Source: Bacillus sp. (in: firmicutes)
Lineage (GTDB): Bacteria; Bacillota; Bacilli; Bacillales; Cytobacillaceae
Reading direction: 5' to 3'
DNA: 37,298 nucleotides
Assembly: GCA_011524525.1 (NCBI GenBank)
Contig: WTKE01000059.1
Coordinates: 1-37,298 of the forward strand
In this document: in pieces, positions 26,787-37,298 of the stretch
Layout of the letters: every line of letters begins with the position of its first letter
Numbering within the stretch: position 1 is the stretch's first letter
The notes under the pieces: model-generated
What the model was told of the DNA's origin: nothing
What the model saw: the letters and a program-made list of their open reading frames with translations, nothing else
Databases searched by the model: none
Translations under genes and position numbers: made by a program

Positions 26787-28133
26787 TTGGAAAATATTTC
26801 GGATCTTTGGAATAACGCGTTAGCCAATATAGAGAAAAAAATTAGCAAACCCAGCTTTGAAACGTGGCTAAAATCTACTAAAGCCCATTCTTTGCAAGGT
26901 GATACGTTAACCGTAACGGCTCCAAACGAATTTGCTCGTGACTGGCTAGAAGAACGTTATTCGCAATTAATCGCTGGAATTCTCTACGATATAACTGGAG
27001 AAGAACTAGGGGTAAAGTTCATCATCCCTCAAAATCAAAATGAAGTGGAAGATGACATTCCTATCCCACAAAAACGCAATATAAAAGATGATGATCATCC
27101 AGAGCTACCGTTAAATATGCTCAATCCGAAATATACCTTTGATACATTTGTTATTGGTTCTGGGAACCGATTCGCACATGCAGCTTCACTAGCAGTGGCT
27201 GAAGCACCAGCTAAAGCATATAATCCCCTTTTTATTTACGGGGGCGTAGGTTTAGGGAAAACCCACCTTATGCATGCGATTGGGCACTATGTACAGGATC
27301 ATAACCCTTCAGCAAAAGTTGTTTATTTATCTTCTGAAAAATTTACGAATGAGTTTATTAACTCTATTCGAGACAATAAAGCAGTTGATTTTAGAAATAA
27401 ATATCGCAATGTAGATGTTCTTCTTATTGATGATATTCAGTTTCTTGCTGGAAAAGAACAAACTCAAGAGGAATTTTTCCATACGTTTAATACGCTTCAT
27501 GAGGAAAGTAAGCAAATTGTTATATCCAGTGACCGTCCGCCGAAGGAAATTCCGACGCTTGAAGATCGACTTCGTTCACGCTTTGAATGGGGATTAATCA
27601 CAGACATTACACCCCCAGATTTAGAAACAAGGATTGCCATTCTTCGTAAAAAGGCAAAGGCTGAGGGATTAGATATTCCTAACGAAGTCATGCTATATAT
27701 AGCCAATCAAATAGATTCCAATATTAGAGAGCTAGAAGGTGCACTAATTCGAGTGGTTGCCTACTCTTCTCTAATAAATAAAGATATTAATGCTGATTTA
27801 GCTGCGGAAGCTTTGAAAGATATTATTCCTAGTTCAAAGCCACGAGTCATTACGATTCATGAAATTCAACGAGTCGTTGGAGAACACTTTAATGTAAAGC
27901 TTGAGGATTTCAAAGCAAAAAAACGGACGAAATCTGTTGCTTTTCCTAGGCAAATTGCTATGTATTTATCAAGAGAATTAACGGACTTTTCCCTTCCGAA
28001 AATTGGTGAAGAGTTCGGAGGTCGAGATCACACGACTGTTATTCATGCTCATGAGAAAATTTCAAAGATGATTCAAACAGATGCTCAGTTCCAAAAACAA
28101 TTGAATGAAATTAATGAGCTTTTGAAAATTTAA
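26787..28133 (+). CDS. dnaA: Chromosomal replication initiator protein DnaA
   Basis: DnaA binds the oriC boxes, forms an ATP-dependent filament on the DnaA-trios and melts the origin. The 448 residues have domain I (about 1-80), a linker domain II shorter and more divergent (about 85-110), the AAA+ domain III with Walker A GGVGLGKT at 152-159 and LIDDIQFL, and the DNA-binding domain IV with [11 protein letters not shown] near 410. The start is TTG at 26787, six bases after AAAAGGAGGG; the longer open frame upstream runs through the leader hairpin and is not credible. Domains III-IV look nearly identical to B. subtilis DnaA. Confidence 0.98.
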   Translation: MENISDLWNNALANIEKKISKPSFETWLKSTKAHSLQGDTLTVTAPNEFARDWLEERYSQLIAGILYDITGEELGVKFIIPQNQNEVEDDIPIPQKRNIKDDDHPELPLNMLNPKYTFDTFVIGSGNRFAHAASLAVAEAPAKAYNPLFIYGGVGLGKTHLMHAIGHYVQDHNPSAKVVYLSSEKFTNEFINSIRDNKAVDFRNKYRNVDVLLIDDIQFLAGKEQTQEEFFHTFNTLHEESKQIVISSDRPPKEIPTLEDRLRSRFEWGLITDITPPDLETRIAILRKKAKAEGLDIPNEVMLYIANQIDSNIRELEGALIRVVAYSSLINKDINADLAAEALKDIIPSSKPRVITIHEIQRVVGEHFNVKLEDFKAKKRTKSVAFPRQIAMYLSRELTDFSLPKIGEEFGGRDHTTVIHAHEKISKMIQTDAQFQKQLNEINELLKI

Positions 28134-28167
28134 TACTGTGTATAACTTTCACTTGTTTACTCACAGT

Positions 28168-28220
28168 CTGTCCACATGTGGATAGGCTGTATTTCCTTTC
28201 ATTCGAAGGGGTTATCCACA
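28168..28220. promoter_or_regulatory. oriC: DnaA boxes between dnaA and dnaN
   Basis: A perfect TTATCCACA at 28212-28220 (+), and a facing pair CTGTCCACA (28168-28176, +) and CTATCCACA (28177-28185, -) forming a TCCACATGTGGA palindrome. The perfect box lies next to the DnaA-trios, the arrangement needed to load the unwinding filament. Confidence 0.85.
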
Positions 28221-28228
28221 TACTCACA

Positions 28229-28280
28229 GGCCCTACTATTACTTCTACTATTTTTTTATAATAAAAAATATATAAATAAA
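28229..28280 (+). other. oriC: oriC unwinding site: GC-rich spacer, DnaA-trios and AT-rich DUE
   Basis: After the DnaA boxes comes GGCC, then CTACTATTACTTCTACTA (28233-28250), whose complement reads as repeated 3'-GAT-5' trinucleotides. This is the DnaA-trio element known from B. subtilis, essentially the same sequence as I recall it. A pure A/T stretch follows (28251-28280), the likely duplex unwinding element. Confidence 0.9.
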
Positions 28281-28314
28281 CCTGATATTCCATTCATACG
28301 GGGGGACTTTTTTT

Positions 28315-29451
28315 ATGCGTTTTATTATTCAAAGGGACCGTTTAGTTCAAAGCGTTCAGGATGTAATGAAAGCAGTAACTAGCAGAACAACTATCCCAAT
28401 CTTAACCGGTATAAAAATTGTTGTAACTGAAGATGGTGTTACATTAACTGGTAGTGACTCAGACATTTCCATAGAATCATTTATACCTAAAGAAGAAGCT
28501 GGTGATGAACTTGTTGAAATCAAACAAACGGGTTCTATTGTCCTTCAAGCAAAGTTTTTCAGTGAAATTGTTAAGAAATTACCTACCGATACAGTTGAAA
28601 TAGATGTTCAGAATCATTTCCAAACCGTTATTCGTTCTGGTAAATCTGAATTTAATTTGAATGGCCTTGATGCAGAAGAGTATCCGCACTTACCACAAAT
28701 TGAAGAACAAAATGCTTTTAAGATCCGAACAGACCTCTTAAAAGTCCTTATTCGTCAAACGGTTTTTGCAGTGTCCACCTCAGAAACACGCCCGGTGTTG
28801 ACAGGTGTAAACTGGAAAGTTGAAAATGGAGAGTTGATCTGTATTGCAACAGATAGCCACAGATTAGCTTTAAGAAAAGCGAAGGTCGATATTGAGAACG
28901 ACGTGAATTACAATGTGGTTATTCCAGGGAAAAGTTTAAATGAATTGAGTAAAATTCTAGATGATACAAATGACCTAGTTGATATCGTCATAACAGAAAA
29001 TCAAGTGTTATTTAAAGCTAAACATCTATTGTTTTTCTCAAGATTGCTTGAAGGGAACTATCCAGATACCACTCGATTGATTCCGTCAGAAAGTAAGACA
29101 GAAGTAACCGTTAATACCAAGGAGTTTTTACAATCCATCGATCGTGCTTCCTTGCTAGCAAGAGAGGGAAGAAATAACGTAGTTAAATTTTCAACGATTG
29201 AAGAAAAGGTGATAGAGGTGTCCTCTAATACACCAGAAATTGGAAAGGTAGTTGAAGAGCTCCAAGCACAAGCCATTGCTGGTGAAGAGTTAAAAATATC
29301 TTTTAGTGCAAAATATGTAATGGATGCATTAAAAGCTTTAGAAGGACAAGAGATAAAGATTAGTTTTACAGGGGCAATGAGACCATTTATTATTCAACCT
29401 CTAAATGACGATTCGATTCTGCAATTGATTCTCCCTGTAAGAACATATTAA
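28315..29451 (+). CDS. dnaN: DNA polymerase III beta sliding clamp
   Basis: The ring-shaped processivity clamp that tethers polymerases, MutS and YabA to DNA. The 378 residues cover three repeated clamp domains (about 1-125, 128-247 and 250-378). The C-terminal hydrophobic-cleft residues are in MRPFIIQPLNDDSILQLILPVRTY, the usual end. ATG at 28315 follows GGGGGG. dnaN is usually co-transcribed with dnaA, and the oriC element lies between them in the transcript. A hairpin follows the stop. Confidence 0.98.
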   Translation: MRFIIQRDRLVQSVQDVMKAVTSRTTIPILTGIKIVVTEDGVTLTGSDSDISIESFIPKEEAGDELVEIKQTGSIVLQAKFFSEIVKKLPTDTVEIDVQNHFQTVIRSGKSEFNLNGLDAEEYPHLPQIEEQNAFKIRTDLLKVLIRQTVFAVSTSETRPVLTGVNWKVENGELICIATDSHRLALRKAKVDIENDVNYNVVIPGKSLNELSKILDDTNDLVDIVITENQVLFKAKHLLFFSRLLEGNYPDTTRLIPSESKTEVTVNTKEFLQSIDRASLLAREGRNNVVKFSTIEEKVIEVSSNTPEIGKVVEELQAQAIAGEELKISFSAKYVMDALKALEGQEIKISFTGAMRPFIIQPLNDDSILQLILPVRTY

Positions 29452-29456
29452 GAATA

Positions 29457-29483
29457 AGCTGCCAGGTCTCTGGTGGCTTTTCG
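29457..29483 (+). terminator. Probable terminator after dnaN
   Basis: A 9-bp stem AGCTGCCAG / CTGGTGGCT with two G-U pairs and a 4-base loop, followed by only four T. Probably a partial terminator. Confidence 0.6.
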
Positions 29484-29579
29484 TTTAACCCTTTGTATAC
29501 AAACCAAATATTTAGTAAAATAAAGAGTAGACACGAAAAACGCTCGTCATGAAAAATTACGAGAAATGAGTGAGGCTAT

Positions 29580-29792
29580 TTGAGAGAAGAAGTGAAAATT
29601 GACACAGAGTATATTACGTTAGGTCAATTTTTAAAGCTAGCAGGTGTTATTGATACTGGAGGAATGGCAAAGTGGTTCCTTAGTGAATATGAAATATTTG
29701 TCAATAATGAGCAAGATCAAAGGAGAGGTCGAAAGCTTAGGGCTGGAGATGTTGTTGAAATACCTACAATCGGTTCATACATTGTCATGTAA
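29580..29792 (+). CDS. rlbA: S4-domain protein RlbA (YaaA)
   Basis: A 70-residue protein that is essentially one S4 RNA-binding domain: TLGQFLKLAGVIDTGGMAKWF and RRGRKLRAGDVVEIP. YaaA/RlbA of B. subtilis is ribosome-associated and always lies between dnaN and recF. The start is TTG at 29580 (GAGTGAGG upstream); GTG at 29592 is an alternative. Together with recF and remB it forms the stretch between dnaN and gyrB. Confidence 0.92.
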   Translation: MREEVKIDTEYITLGQFLKLAGVIDTGGMAKWFLSEYEIFVNNEQDQRRGRKLRAGDVVEIPTIGSYIVM

Positions 29793-29860
29793 AAGGAAGC
29801 AGGCTTCGACATATGTGTTGAAGTCTCGCTTACTGTATAGGGATAAAGGATGTTTTGAAT

Positions 29861-30979
29861 ATGTATATTGAGCATTTAGGGTTAAAAAATTATCGAAATT
29901 ACGAAGATTTGACTATTAATTTTGAAAACAAGGTTAATGTCATCTTAGGTGAAAATGCTCAAGGGAAAACAAATGTCATGGAATCTATTTATGTTTTAGC
30001 CATGGCTAAATCTCATCGAACCTCTAATGATAAAGAACTTATTCGTTGGGATGAAGAATATGCTACAATAGAGGGACGGGTAAAAAAAAGTCACGGTCCT
30101 CTCCCAATGCAGCTGATTATTTCTAAAAAAGGCAAAAAGGCAAAATGCAATCATCTTGAGCAGCAAAAATTAAGTCAGTATGTAGGGAATATGAATGTGG
30201 TTATGTTTGCTCCTGAGGATCTTACACTTGTGAAAGGAAGTCCGCAGGTTAGAAGGCGATTTATAGATATGGAAATTGGACAAGTATCCCCTATTTATCT
30301 TCATGAGATGGGGCAATATCAGAAAATCCTTCAGCAAAGAAACCATTATTTAAAAATGTTGCAGATAAAAAAGCAATCAGACAAAACGATGCTTGATATT
30401 TTAACGGAGCAATTTATTGACAAGGCTGTTCGTATCGTTGCTAAACGTTATGAATTTCTCCATTTGCTTCAAAAATGGGCTATTCCTATCCATAGTGGAA
30501 TCTCTAGAGGACTGGAAACGTTAAAGATTGAGTATAAACCTTCTGTTGATGTATCAGAAGAACAAGATTTGTCGAAAATGGTAGAAGTATTTACTCATAA
30601 ATTTGATAAAATAAAAACAAGAGAGATCGAACGTGGCACAACACTGTTTGGGCCTCATCGCGATGATATGCTCTTTTTTGTAAATGGGCGCGATGTACAA
30701 ACTTTTGGCTCTCAAGGCCAGCAACGGACGACTGCCTTATCCGTCAAGCTTGCAGAAATTGAACTCATTCATTCCGAAATTGGAGAATACCCTATTTTGC
30801 TTCTAGATGATGTTCTATCAGAGCTGGATGATTATCGCCAATCTCACTTGTTAAACACCATTCAGGGTAAAGTTCAAACATTTGTGACAACAACAAATGT
30901 AGATGGAATTGACCATCAAACATTAAAAGAAGCGTCAACCTTTACCGTTGATAGTGGAACGATTAAACAAATCTTATGA
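29861..30979 (+). CDS. recF: DNA replication and repair protein RecF
   Basis: An SMC-like ATPase that helps load RecA at ssDNA gaps with RecO and RecR. Walker A GENAQGKT is at 30-37 from the chosen start, with the Q-loop region [14 protein letters not shown], the ABC-type signature around [16 protein letters not shown], and Walker [17 protein letters not shown] at 29861 gives MYIEHLGL, matching the family N-terminus, at about ten bases from AAAGGA; TTG at 29855 is possible. 372 residues, close to the family length. Confidence 0.97.
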   Translation: MYIEHLGLKNYRNYEDLTINFENKVNVILGENAQGKTNVMESIYVLAMAKSHRTSNDKELIRWDEEYATIEGRVKKSHGPLPMQLIISKKGKKAKCNHLEQQKLSQYVGNMNVVMFAPEDLTLVKGSPQVRRRFIDMEIGQVSPIYLHEMGQYQKILQQRNHYLKMLQIKKQSDKTMLDILTEQFIDKAVRIVAKRYEFLHLLQKWAIPIHSGISRGLETLKIEYKPSVDVSEEQDLSKMVEVFTHKFDKIKTREIERGTTLFGPHRDDMLFFVNGRDVQTFGSQGQQRTTALSVKLAEIELIHSEIGEYPILLLDDVLSELDDYRQSHLLNTIQGKVQTFVTTTNVDGIDHQTLKEASTFTVDSGTIKQIL

Positions 30980-30988
30980 GGTGGTCAT

Positions 30989-31234
30989 ATGTATGTTCAT
31001 ATTGGAGAAGAGACATTGGTTCGAGCAATAGATATCGTTGCCATCATAAGTAAAGAAAGTGTCGTTTCATCATCACAGATGAATGAGTTTTTAATGCATG
31101 ATCGTTTAGTGGTTGTGGACCTTTCAAAAGGTGGATATAAATCTATCGTGATCACAAAGGATAAAATCTATTATTCACCATTATCATCTGGAACATTAAA
31201 AAAACGCTCTTATAAATTAGCAGCTCAGTATTAG
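30989..31234 (+). CDS. remB: Extracellular matrix regulator RemB (YaaB)
   Basis: An 81-residue DUF370-family protein, paralogue of the DNA-binding RemA that activates biofilm matrix and osmoprotection genes in B. subtilis. It begins MYVHIGEETLVRAIDIVAI and contains SKGGYKSIVITKDKIYYSP. ATG at 30989 follows GAGGTGG, nine bases after the recF stop, so it is in the recF transcription unit. Confidence 0.93.
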   Translation: MYVHIGEETLVRAIDIVAIISKESVVSSSQMNEFLMHDRLVVVDLSKGGYKSIVITKDKIYYSPLSSGTLKKRSYKLAAQY

Positions 31235-31261
31235 AATAATCTTAGCTTTTTTGCTAAGTGA

Positions 31262-33262
<2,001 letters not shown>

Positions 33263-33350
33263 AAAAGGGTAGAGGGTAACCACTATCCTCCTTTTCTTTT
33301 CATAGAAGGCTTACAAAGGATCATCATTAGCTTTAAAGGAGGTACACACG

Positions 33351-35855
33351 TTGGCTGAAACACCAAATTCACAAATTAAAGAAATAAATATAAGCCAAGA
33401 AATGAAGACTTCATTCCTAGACTATGCGATGAGCGTAATCGTCTCCCGTGCTTTGCCAGATGTTAGAGATGGATTAAAGCCTGTTCACCGTCGTATTCTA
33501 TATGCCATGCATGACCTTGGAATGCACTCTGACAAGCCATATAAAAAATCTGCTCGTATCGTTGGGGATGTAATAGGTAAATACCATCCACACGGAGATT
33601 CAGCGGTGTATGAAACAATGGTACGTATGGCTCAGGATTTTAACTACCGTTACATGCTTGTTGATGGCCATGGAAACTTTGGATCTGTGGATGGAGATTC
33701 AGCAGCAGCTATGCGTTATACAGAATCAAGAATGTCAAAAATCTCAATGGAACTATTGCGAGATATAAATAAAGACACGATTGATTACCAAGACAACTAT
33801 GATGGAGAAGAAAAGGAGCCGGTTGTTCTACCTGCTCGATTCCCGAACCTTCTTGTCAATGGAACAACAGGGATTGCAGTTGGAATGGCAACGAATATTC
33901 CCCCGCACCAACTAGGTGAAGTAATTGATGGTGTATTAGCTGTAAGTAAAGACCCTGAAATCACAACTGCAGAGCTTATGGAGATCATTCCTGGTCCCGA
34001 TTTTCCAACTGGAGGATTAATACTAGGCCGAAGTGGGATTCGAAAGGCTTACGAAACAGGCAGAGGTTCCATTACATTACGCGCAAAGGTTGTCATTGAA
34101 CAAAAAGCAAATGGCAAGGAAGTTATCATTGTTAACGAAATTCCATACCAGGTAAATAAGGCAAAGCTTATTGAGAAAATTGCTGAGCTAGCTCGTGAGA
34201 AAAAAATTGATGGTATTACAGACCTTCGTGATGAATCAGATCGAAATGGTATGCGTATTGTTATTGAGGTTCGTAAGGATGCTAATGCCAATGTATTATT
34301 AAATAATCTTTACAAGCAGACTGCTTTACAAACTAGCTTTGGAATTAACACATTAGCTTTAGTTAATGGACAACCTAAGGTTTTAAACTTAAAGCAGTGT
34401 TTAGTTCACTACCTAGATCACCAAAAAGTAGTCATTCGTAGAAGAACAGAATTTGAATTACGAAAAGCAGAAGCACGAGCTCATATTTTGGACGGATTAC
34501 GAATTGCGTTAGATCACCTAGATGCAGTTATTAGCTTAATTCGTTCTTCACAAACAACGGATATTGCTCGTGAAGGCTTAATGACTACCTTCGAGCTTTC
34601 TGAAAAGCAAGCACAGGCTATTTTAGATATGCGATTACAGCGTTTAACAGGTTTAGAACGCGAAAAAATCGAGGAAGAGTATCAAAATCTTGTGAAGTTG
34701 ATTGCTGAGTTAAAGGAAATTTTAGCAAATGAAGAAAAGGTTCTTGAAATCATTAGAGAAGAGCTAACAGAAATTAAAGAACGCTTCAACGATATTCGTC
34801 GTACTGAAATCGTAACGGGTGGAATCGAAAATATTGAAGATGAGGATTTAATTCCGGTTGAAAATATCGTTATTTCGTTAACTCATAATGGATACATCAA
34901 ACGTCTTCCTGTTTCAACCTACCGCGCGCAAAAACGTGGTGGCCGAGGAATACAAGGAATGGGAACGAATGAAGATGATTTCGTTGAACATCTTGTGACA
35001 ACGTCCACACATGATACAATCCTTTTCTTTACAAACAAAGGGAAAGTGTATCGCTCGAAAGGATATGAAATTCCTGAATTCTCAAGAACAGCAAAGGGAA
35101 TTCCTATCATCAATCTACTTGAAGTGGATAAAGGAGAATGGGTGAATGCCATTATCCCTGTTTCAGAGTTTGTAGATGACTGGTTCTTATTCTTTACAAC
35201 CAAGGAAGGTATATCGAAACGATCTCCACTCACTTCCTTTGCAAATATACGTAACAATGGTTTGATTGCCTTGAACTTACGTGAGGAAGATGAGTTGATT
35301 TCTGTTCGTCTTACAGATGGCAGTAAAGAAATAATTATTGGTACGAAGAACGGGTTACTCATTCGTTTCCCTGAAACGGATGTTCGCTCTATGGGACGTA
35401 CTGCAACAGGGGTTAAAGGAATAAACATTGATGAAACAGATGAAGTTGTTGGAATGGAAGTACTTGAAGAGAATACAGAGATTTTAATTGTTACAAAGAA
35501 TGGATATGGTAAACGCACGCCTGCCGAAGAATATAGAATTCAAGGGCGTGGTGGTAAAGGGATTAAAACATGTAACATTACAGATAAAAATGGAAGCCTA
35601 GTTGCGATGAAGGCTGTAACAGGTGAAGAAGATGTTATGCTAATTACTACAGGTGGAGTCTTAATTCGTATGGCGGTTAATGATATCTCAACAATGGGAA
35701 GAAATACTCAAGGTGTGAGACTGATCAGACTGAATGAGTCAGAAGAAGAATTCGTAGCAACTGTAGCGATGGTTGAAAAAGAAGAAGAAAAAGAAGAAGT
35801 CATCATAGGTGAAGAAGAAGAGTCACAAGACATTGAACCAGCGGATGAAGAATAA
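33351..35855 (+). CDS. gyrA: DNA gyrase subunit A
   Basis: The DNA-cleaving subunit. The 834 residues carry the active-site tyrosine Tyr123 (in AAMRYTESR), the quinolone-resistance region with Ser84 and Glu88 (the sensitive residues), and the GyrA box QKRGGRG near 527, required for wrapping. The C-terminal beta-pinwheel follows and the protein ends in an acidic tail, [20 protein letters not shown]. The start is TTG at 33351, seven bases after AAAGGAGG. A terminator follows. Confidence 0.98.
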   Translation: MAETPNSQIKEINISQEMKTSFLDYAMSVIVSRALPDVRDGLKPVHRRILYAMHDLGMHSDKPYKKSARIVGDVIGKYHPHGDSAVYETMVRMAQDFNYRYMLVDGHGNFGSVDGDSAAAMRYTESRMSKISMELLRDINKDTIDYQDNYDGEEKEPVVLPARFPNLLVNGTTGIAVGMATNIPPHQLGEVIDGVLAVSKDPEITTAELMEIIPGPDFPTGGLILGRSGIRKAYETGRGSITLRAKVVIEQKANGKEVIIVNEIPYQVNKAKLIEKIAELAREKKIDGITDLRDESDRNGMRIVIEVRKDANANVLLNNLYKQTALQTSFGINTLALVNGQPKVLNLKQCLVHYLDHQKVVIRRRTEFELRKAEARAHILDGLRIALDHLDAVISLIRSSQTTDIAREGLMTTFELSEKQAQAILDMRLQRLTGLEREKIEEEYQNLVKLIAELKEILANEEKVLEIIREELTEIKERFNDIRRTEIVTGGIENIEDEDLIPVENIVISLTHNGYIKRLPVSTYRAQKRGGRGIQGMGTNEDDFVEHLVTTSTHDTILFFTNKGKVYRSKGYEIPEFSRTAKGIPIINLLEVDKGEWVNAIIPVSEFVDDWFLFFTTKEGISKRSPLTSFANIRNNGLIALNLREEDELISVRLTDGSKEIIIGTKNGLLIRFPETDVRSMGRTATGVKGINIDETDEVVGMEVLEENTEILIVTKNGYGKRTPAEEYRIQGRGGKGIKTCNITDKNGSLVAMKAVTGEEDVMLITTGGVLIRMAVNDISTMGRNTQGVRLIRLNESEEEFVATVAMVEKEEEKEEVIIGEEEESQDIEPADEE

Positions 35856-35863
35856 TTTGTAAG

Positions 35864-35893
35864 AGAGGGACATTATTATGTTCCTCTTTTTTT
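35864..35893 (+). terminator. Intrinsic terminator of gyrA
   Basis: A stem GAGGGACAT / ATGTTCCTC (one G-U, 4-base loop) followed by seven T, nine bases past the gyrA stop. Confidence 0.88.
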
Positions 35894-35943
35894 ATGAATT
35901 GGGTAAAATAGACTAAGAATATTATTACTAGAGGGTGTAATTA

Positions 35944-37038
35944 GTGCGAGTTCATATAAAAGAAGTTCAAGAAGGGTGCATTCTTTCTGAAGATGTCATG
36001 GGATCTTCAGGTCGGGCAATTGTCCAAAAGAAAACAGTGTTAACTTCCGAATTGCTTGAAGTGTTAAAAGCCTTCTTAGTACCTGAAATAGAGGTTGAAA
36101 AGACTCTGTCTAGCGGTCATCCTTTTATTCCTAATGAGATCCTGGATGGCGAAGAAGTGAGACGAGAGGAAAATGAAGAGCAAAGGGAACTTACATTCAC
36201 CGAACTCTTTCTTCAAGCATCAAGAAGTTTTAAAAAAGAGTTTCGAAGCTGGCAGGCAGGTTTGCCAGTAGATGTTACAAAGATACGAAGTATTATATTT
36301 CCGTTAATCGAGAAAATAGAGCAAAATCAAGCAGATCTGTTTCAACTTCACCACTTCTCTACTGAGGAAGACTATTTATATCAGCATGCAGTTGCGGTTG
36401 GAATAATTAGCAGTTTTATTTCTAAGAAACTAGGTTTTAATAAAGGGGAAATTGTTCAGGTTGCTTTGGCTGGAACATTAAGCGATTGTGGAATGGCAAA
36501 GCTTTCTGAAGGAATTTTAAATAAAAGGACACCTCTTACACAAGAGGAGTATCAAGAGGTAAAGAACCACCCGACATATAGCTATAGACTTATTCAAAGT
36601 ACACCTTTTATTAGAGAGGCTGGCAAAATCGCTATCTTCCAGCATCATGAGCGTTTGGATGGAAGTGGGTATCCATTAGGAGAAAAGGGACAGAAAATCC
36701 ACCAATATGCAAAAATTATTGGTGTAGCTGACACCTTCCATGCAATGACGTCACAACGATTGTATCGAAAAAAACAGTCCCCTTTTAAAGTATTGGAAAT
36801 GATGCTGCAAGATTTATTTGGGCAATTTGACATTGCCTCCATTCGTGCATTGCAAGTGGGAATTATGAATATTTCTATTGGGAGTTTAGTAAAACTTTCA
36901 AGTGGACAAGAAGCTGAAATTCTATATATTGATGAGAATTCACCAACAAGGCCACTTGTAAAAGTATTATCTACTGATGAGATTATTCATTTGCAAAGAA
37001 ACCGAATGCTTTTTATTGATGAAGTTAAGATTCCTTAG
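35944..37038 (+). CDS. Degenerate HD-GYP domain protein
   Basis: A 364-residue soluble protein with an N-terminal domain (about 1-55) common in Bacillus HD-GYP proteins and a C-terminal HD-GYP domain (about 145-320). HD-GYP enzymes hydrolyse c-di-GMP using a bi- or tri-metal centre. Here His148, Asp181, His209, His234-His235, the GYP motif (DGSGYP, 239-244) and Asp263 are present. The HD-x-G-K motif reads S180-D181-C-G183-M184, so the His and the Lys are missing. Activity is therefore doubtful. The start is GTG at 35944 after AGAGGGTG. It lies between gyrA and the rRNA operon with its own hairpin downstream. Confidence 0.9.
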   Translation: MRVHIKEVQEGCILSEDVMGSSGRAIVQKKTVLTSELLEVLKAFLVPEIEVEKTLSSGHPFIPNEILDGEEVRREENEEQRELTFTELFLQASRSFKKEFRSWQAGLPVDVTKIRSIIFPLIEKIEQNQADLFQLHHFSTEEDYLYQHAVAVGIISSFISKKLGFNKGEIVQVALAGTLSDCGMAKLSEGILNKRTPLTQEEYQEVKNHPTYSYRLIQSTPFIREAGKIAIFQHHERLDGSGYPLGEKGQKIHQYAKIIGVADTFHAMTSQRLYRKKQSPFKVLEMMLQDLFGQFDIASIRALQVGIMNISIGSLVKLSSGQEAEILYIDENSPTRPLVKVLSTDEIIHLQRNRMLFIDEVKIP

Positions 37039-37044
37039 TATGGT

Positions 37045-37077
37045 AGAGCCAAATAGGGACTATTGCTATCTGGCTCT
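37045..37077 (+). terminator. Probable terminator after the HD-GYP gene
   Basis: AGAGCCA (37045-37051) pairs with TGGCTCT (37071-37077); inside, ATAG pairs with CTAT. No proper T run follows (TGGATATTT), so termination may be weak. Confidence 0.55.
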
Positions 37078-37100
37078 TGGATATTTCCATTTATTAGTTA

Positions 37101-37129
37101 TTGAATAATAAATAGTGACTTGCTATACT
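37101..37129 (+). promoter_or_regulatory. rRNA operon promoter P1
   Basis: TTGAAT (37101-37106), 17-base spacer, TATACT (37124-37129). Confidence 0.75.
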
Positions 37130-37188
37130 AGTAAAAGTCAGCTCAACAAGTACTTTAAATGGTGTTAAGAACTTTTTTAAAAAAGTAG

Positions 37189-37217
37189 TTGAAATGAGTT
37201 GCTAAACATGATATATT
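37189..37217 (+). promoter_or_regulatory. rRNA operon promoter P2
   Basis: TTGAAA (37189-37194), 17-base spacer, TATATT (37212-37217), about 90 bases after P1. Tandem promoters at this spacing are usual for Bacillus rrn operons. Confidence 0.8.
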
Positions 37218-37223
37218 ATTAAA

Positions 37224-37260
37224 GTCGCCTCGATGCGACGGTGATTGTTCTTTGAAAACT
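37224..37260 (+). promoter_or_regulatory. rRNA leader: hairpin and boxA antitermination element
   Basis: GTCGC-CTCGAT-GCGAC hairpin (37224-37239) followed by TGTTCTTTGAAAACT (37246-37260), very close to the Bacillus rrn boxA (TGCTCTTTGAAAACT). The window ends about 40 bases later, before the mature 16S rRNA. Confidence 0.85.
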
Positions 37261-37298
37261 AAACAAATCATACGTCAACAAAAATGATTAGTGTTGAA

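Noticed and set aside
33263..33300. Terminator between gyrB and gyrA
   Set aside because: GGGTAG/CTATCC is short with a long loop and no proper T run; the genes are expected to be co-transcribed.
34919..35518. 199-codon minus-strand frame inside gyrA
   Set aside because: Long antisense shadow of the highly conserved gyrA coding sequence; no ribosome site or promoter seen.

Overview
This window is the replication-origin region of a Bacillus-type (endospore-forming, AT-rich Firmicutes) chromosome. The gene order purA, dnaC, rplI, gdpP, yybS, rpsR, ssb, rpsF, ychF, spo0J, soj, noc, rsmG, mnmG, mnmE, jag, spoIIIJ, rnpA, rpmH, oriC, dnaA, dnaN, rlbA, recF, remB, gyrB, gyrA, rrn matches B. subtilis and its relatives gene for gene, and many proteins are near-identical to the B. 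subtilis versions I remember. Sporulation genes (spoIIIJ, yyaC), two perfect Spo0A boxes and Bacillus parS sites support a spore former. The species cannot be named from this; the two families of palindromic intergenic repeats are of a kind I associate with Bacillaceae outside the B. subtilis group.

Layout. From 1 to about 26.1 kb almost everything is on the minus strand (left replichore, transcribed away from the origin). The exceptions are yyaC and a possible small ORF. Order: a partial tRNA-Glu at the edge; purA with a PurR operator; dnaC; the yybS-gdpP-rplI operon; the rpsF-ssb-rpsR operon with a parS site inside; a glycosyltransferase/PAP2-phosphatase pair; ychF; a molybdopterin oxidoreductase (yyaE); a DUF951 protein and an MscS channel; yyaC facing a DUF554 membrane protein; soj-spo0J with a second parS inside spo0J; a 670-base gene-poor gap with inverted repeats and a possible 58-codon ORF; noc; rsmG-mnmG-mnmE; a 540-base gap with DnaA boxes and three tandem palindromic repeats; spoIIIJ-jag; rpmH-rnpA.

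From 26.1 to 28.3 kb lies the bipartite oriC: a DnaA-box cluster upstream of dnaA, then DnaA boxes, DnaA-trios and an AT-rich unwinding element between dnaA and dnaN. To the right everything is on the plus strand: dnaA, dnaN, rlbA, recF, remB, gyrB, gyrA, a degenerate HD-GYP protein, then tandem rRNA promoters and a boxA leader. The window stops just before the 16S rRNA gene.

Functionally it is a core block: initiation (DnaA, oriC), elongation (DnaN, DnaC, SSB), topology (gyrase), segregation and division control (Soj, Spo0J, parS, Noc), tRNA/rRNA modification, ribosomal proteins and membrane-protein insertion. I found no phage, transposase, CRISPR array or defence locus. The items most worth a second look are the structured repeats with compensatory arm changes, a terminator-like hairpin in the dnaA leader, DnaA boxes upstream of mnmE, the small ORF between noc and soj, and the HD-GYP protein lacking conserved motif residues.
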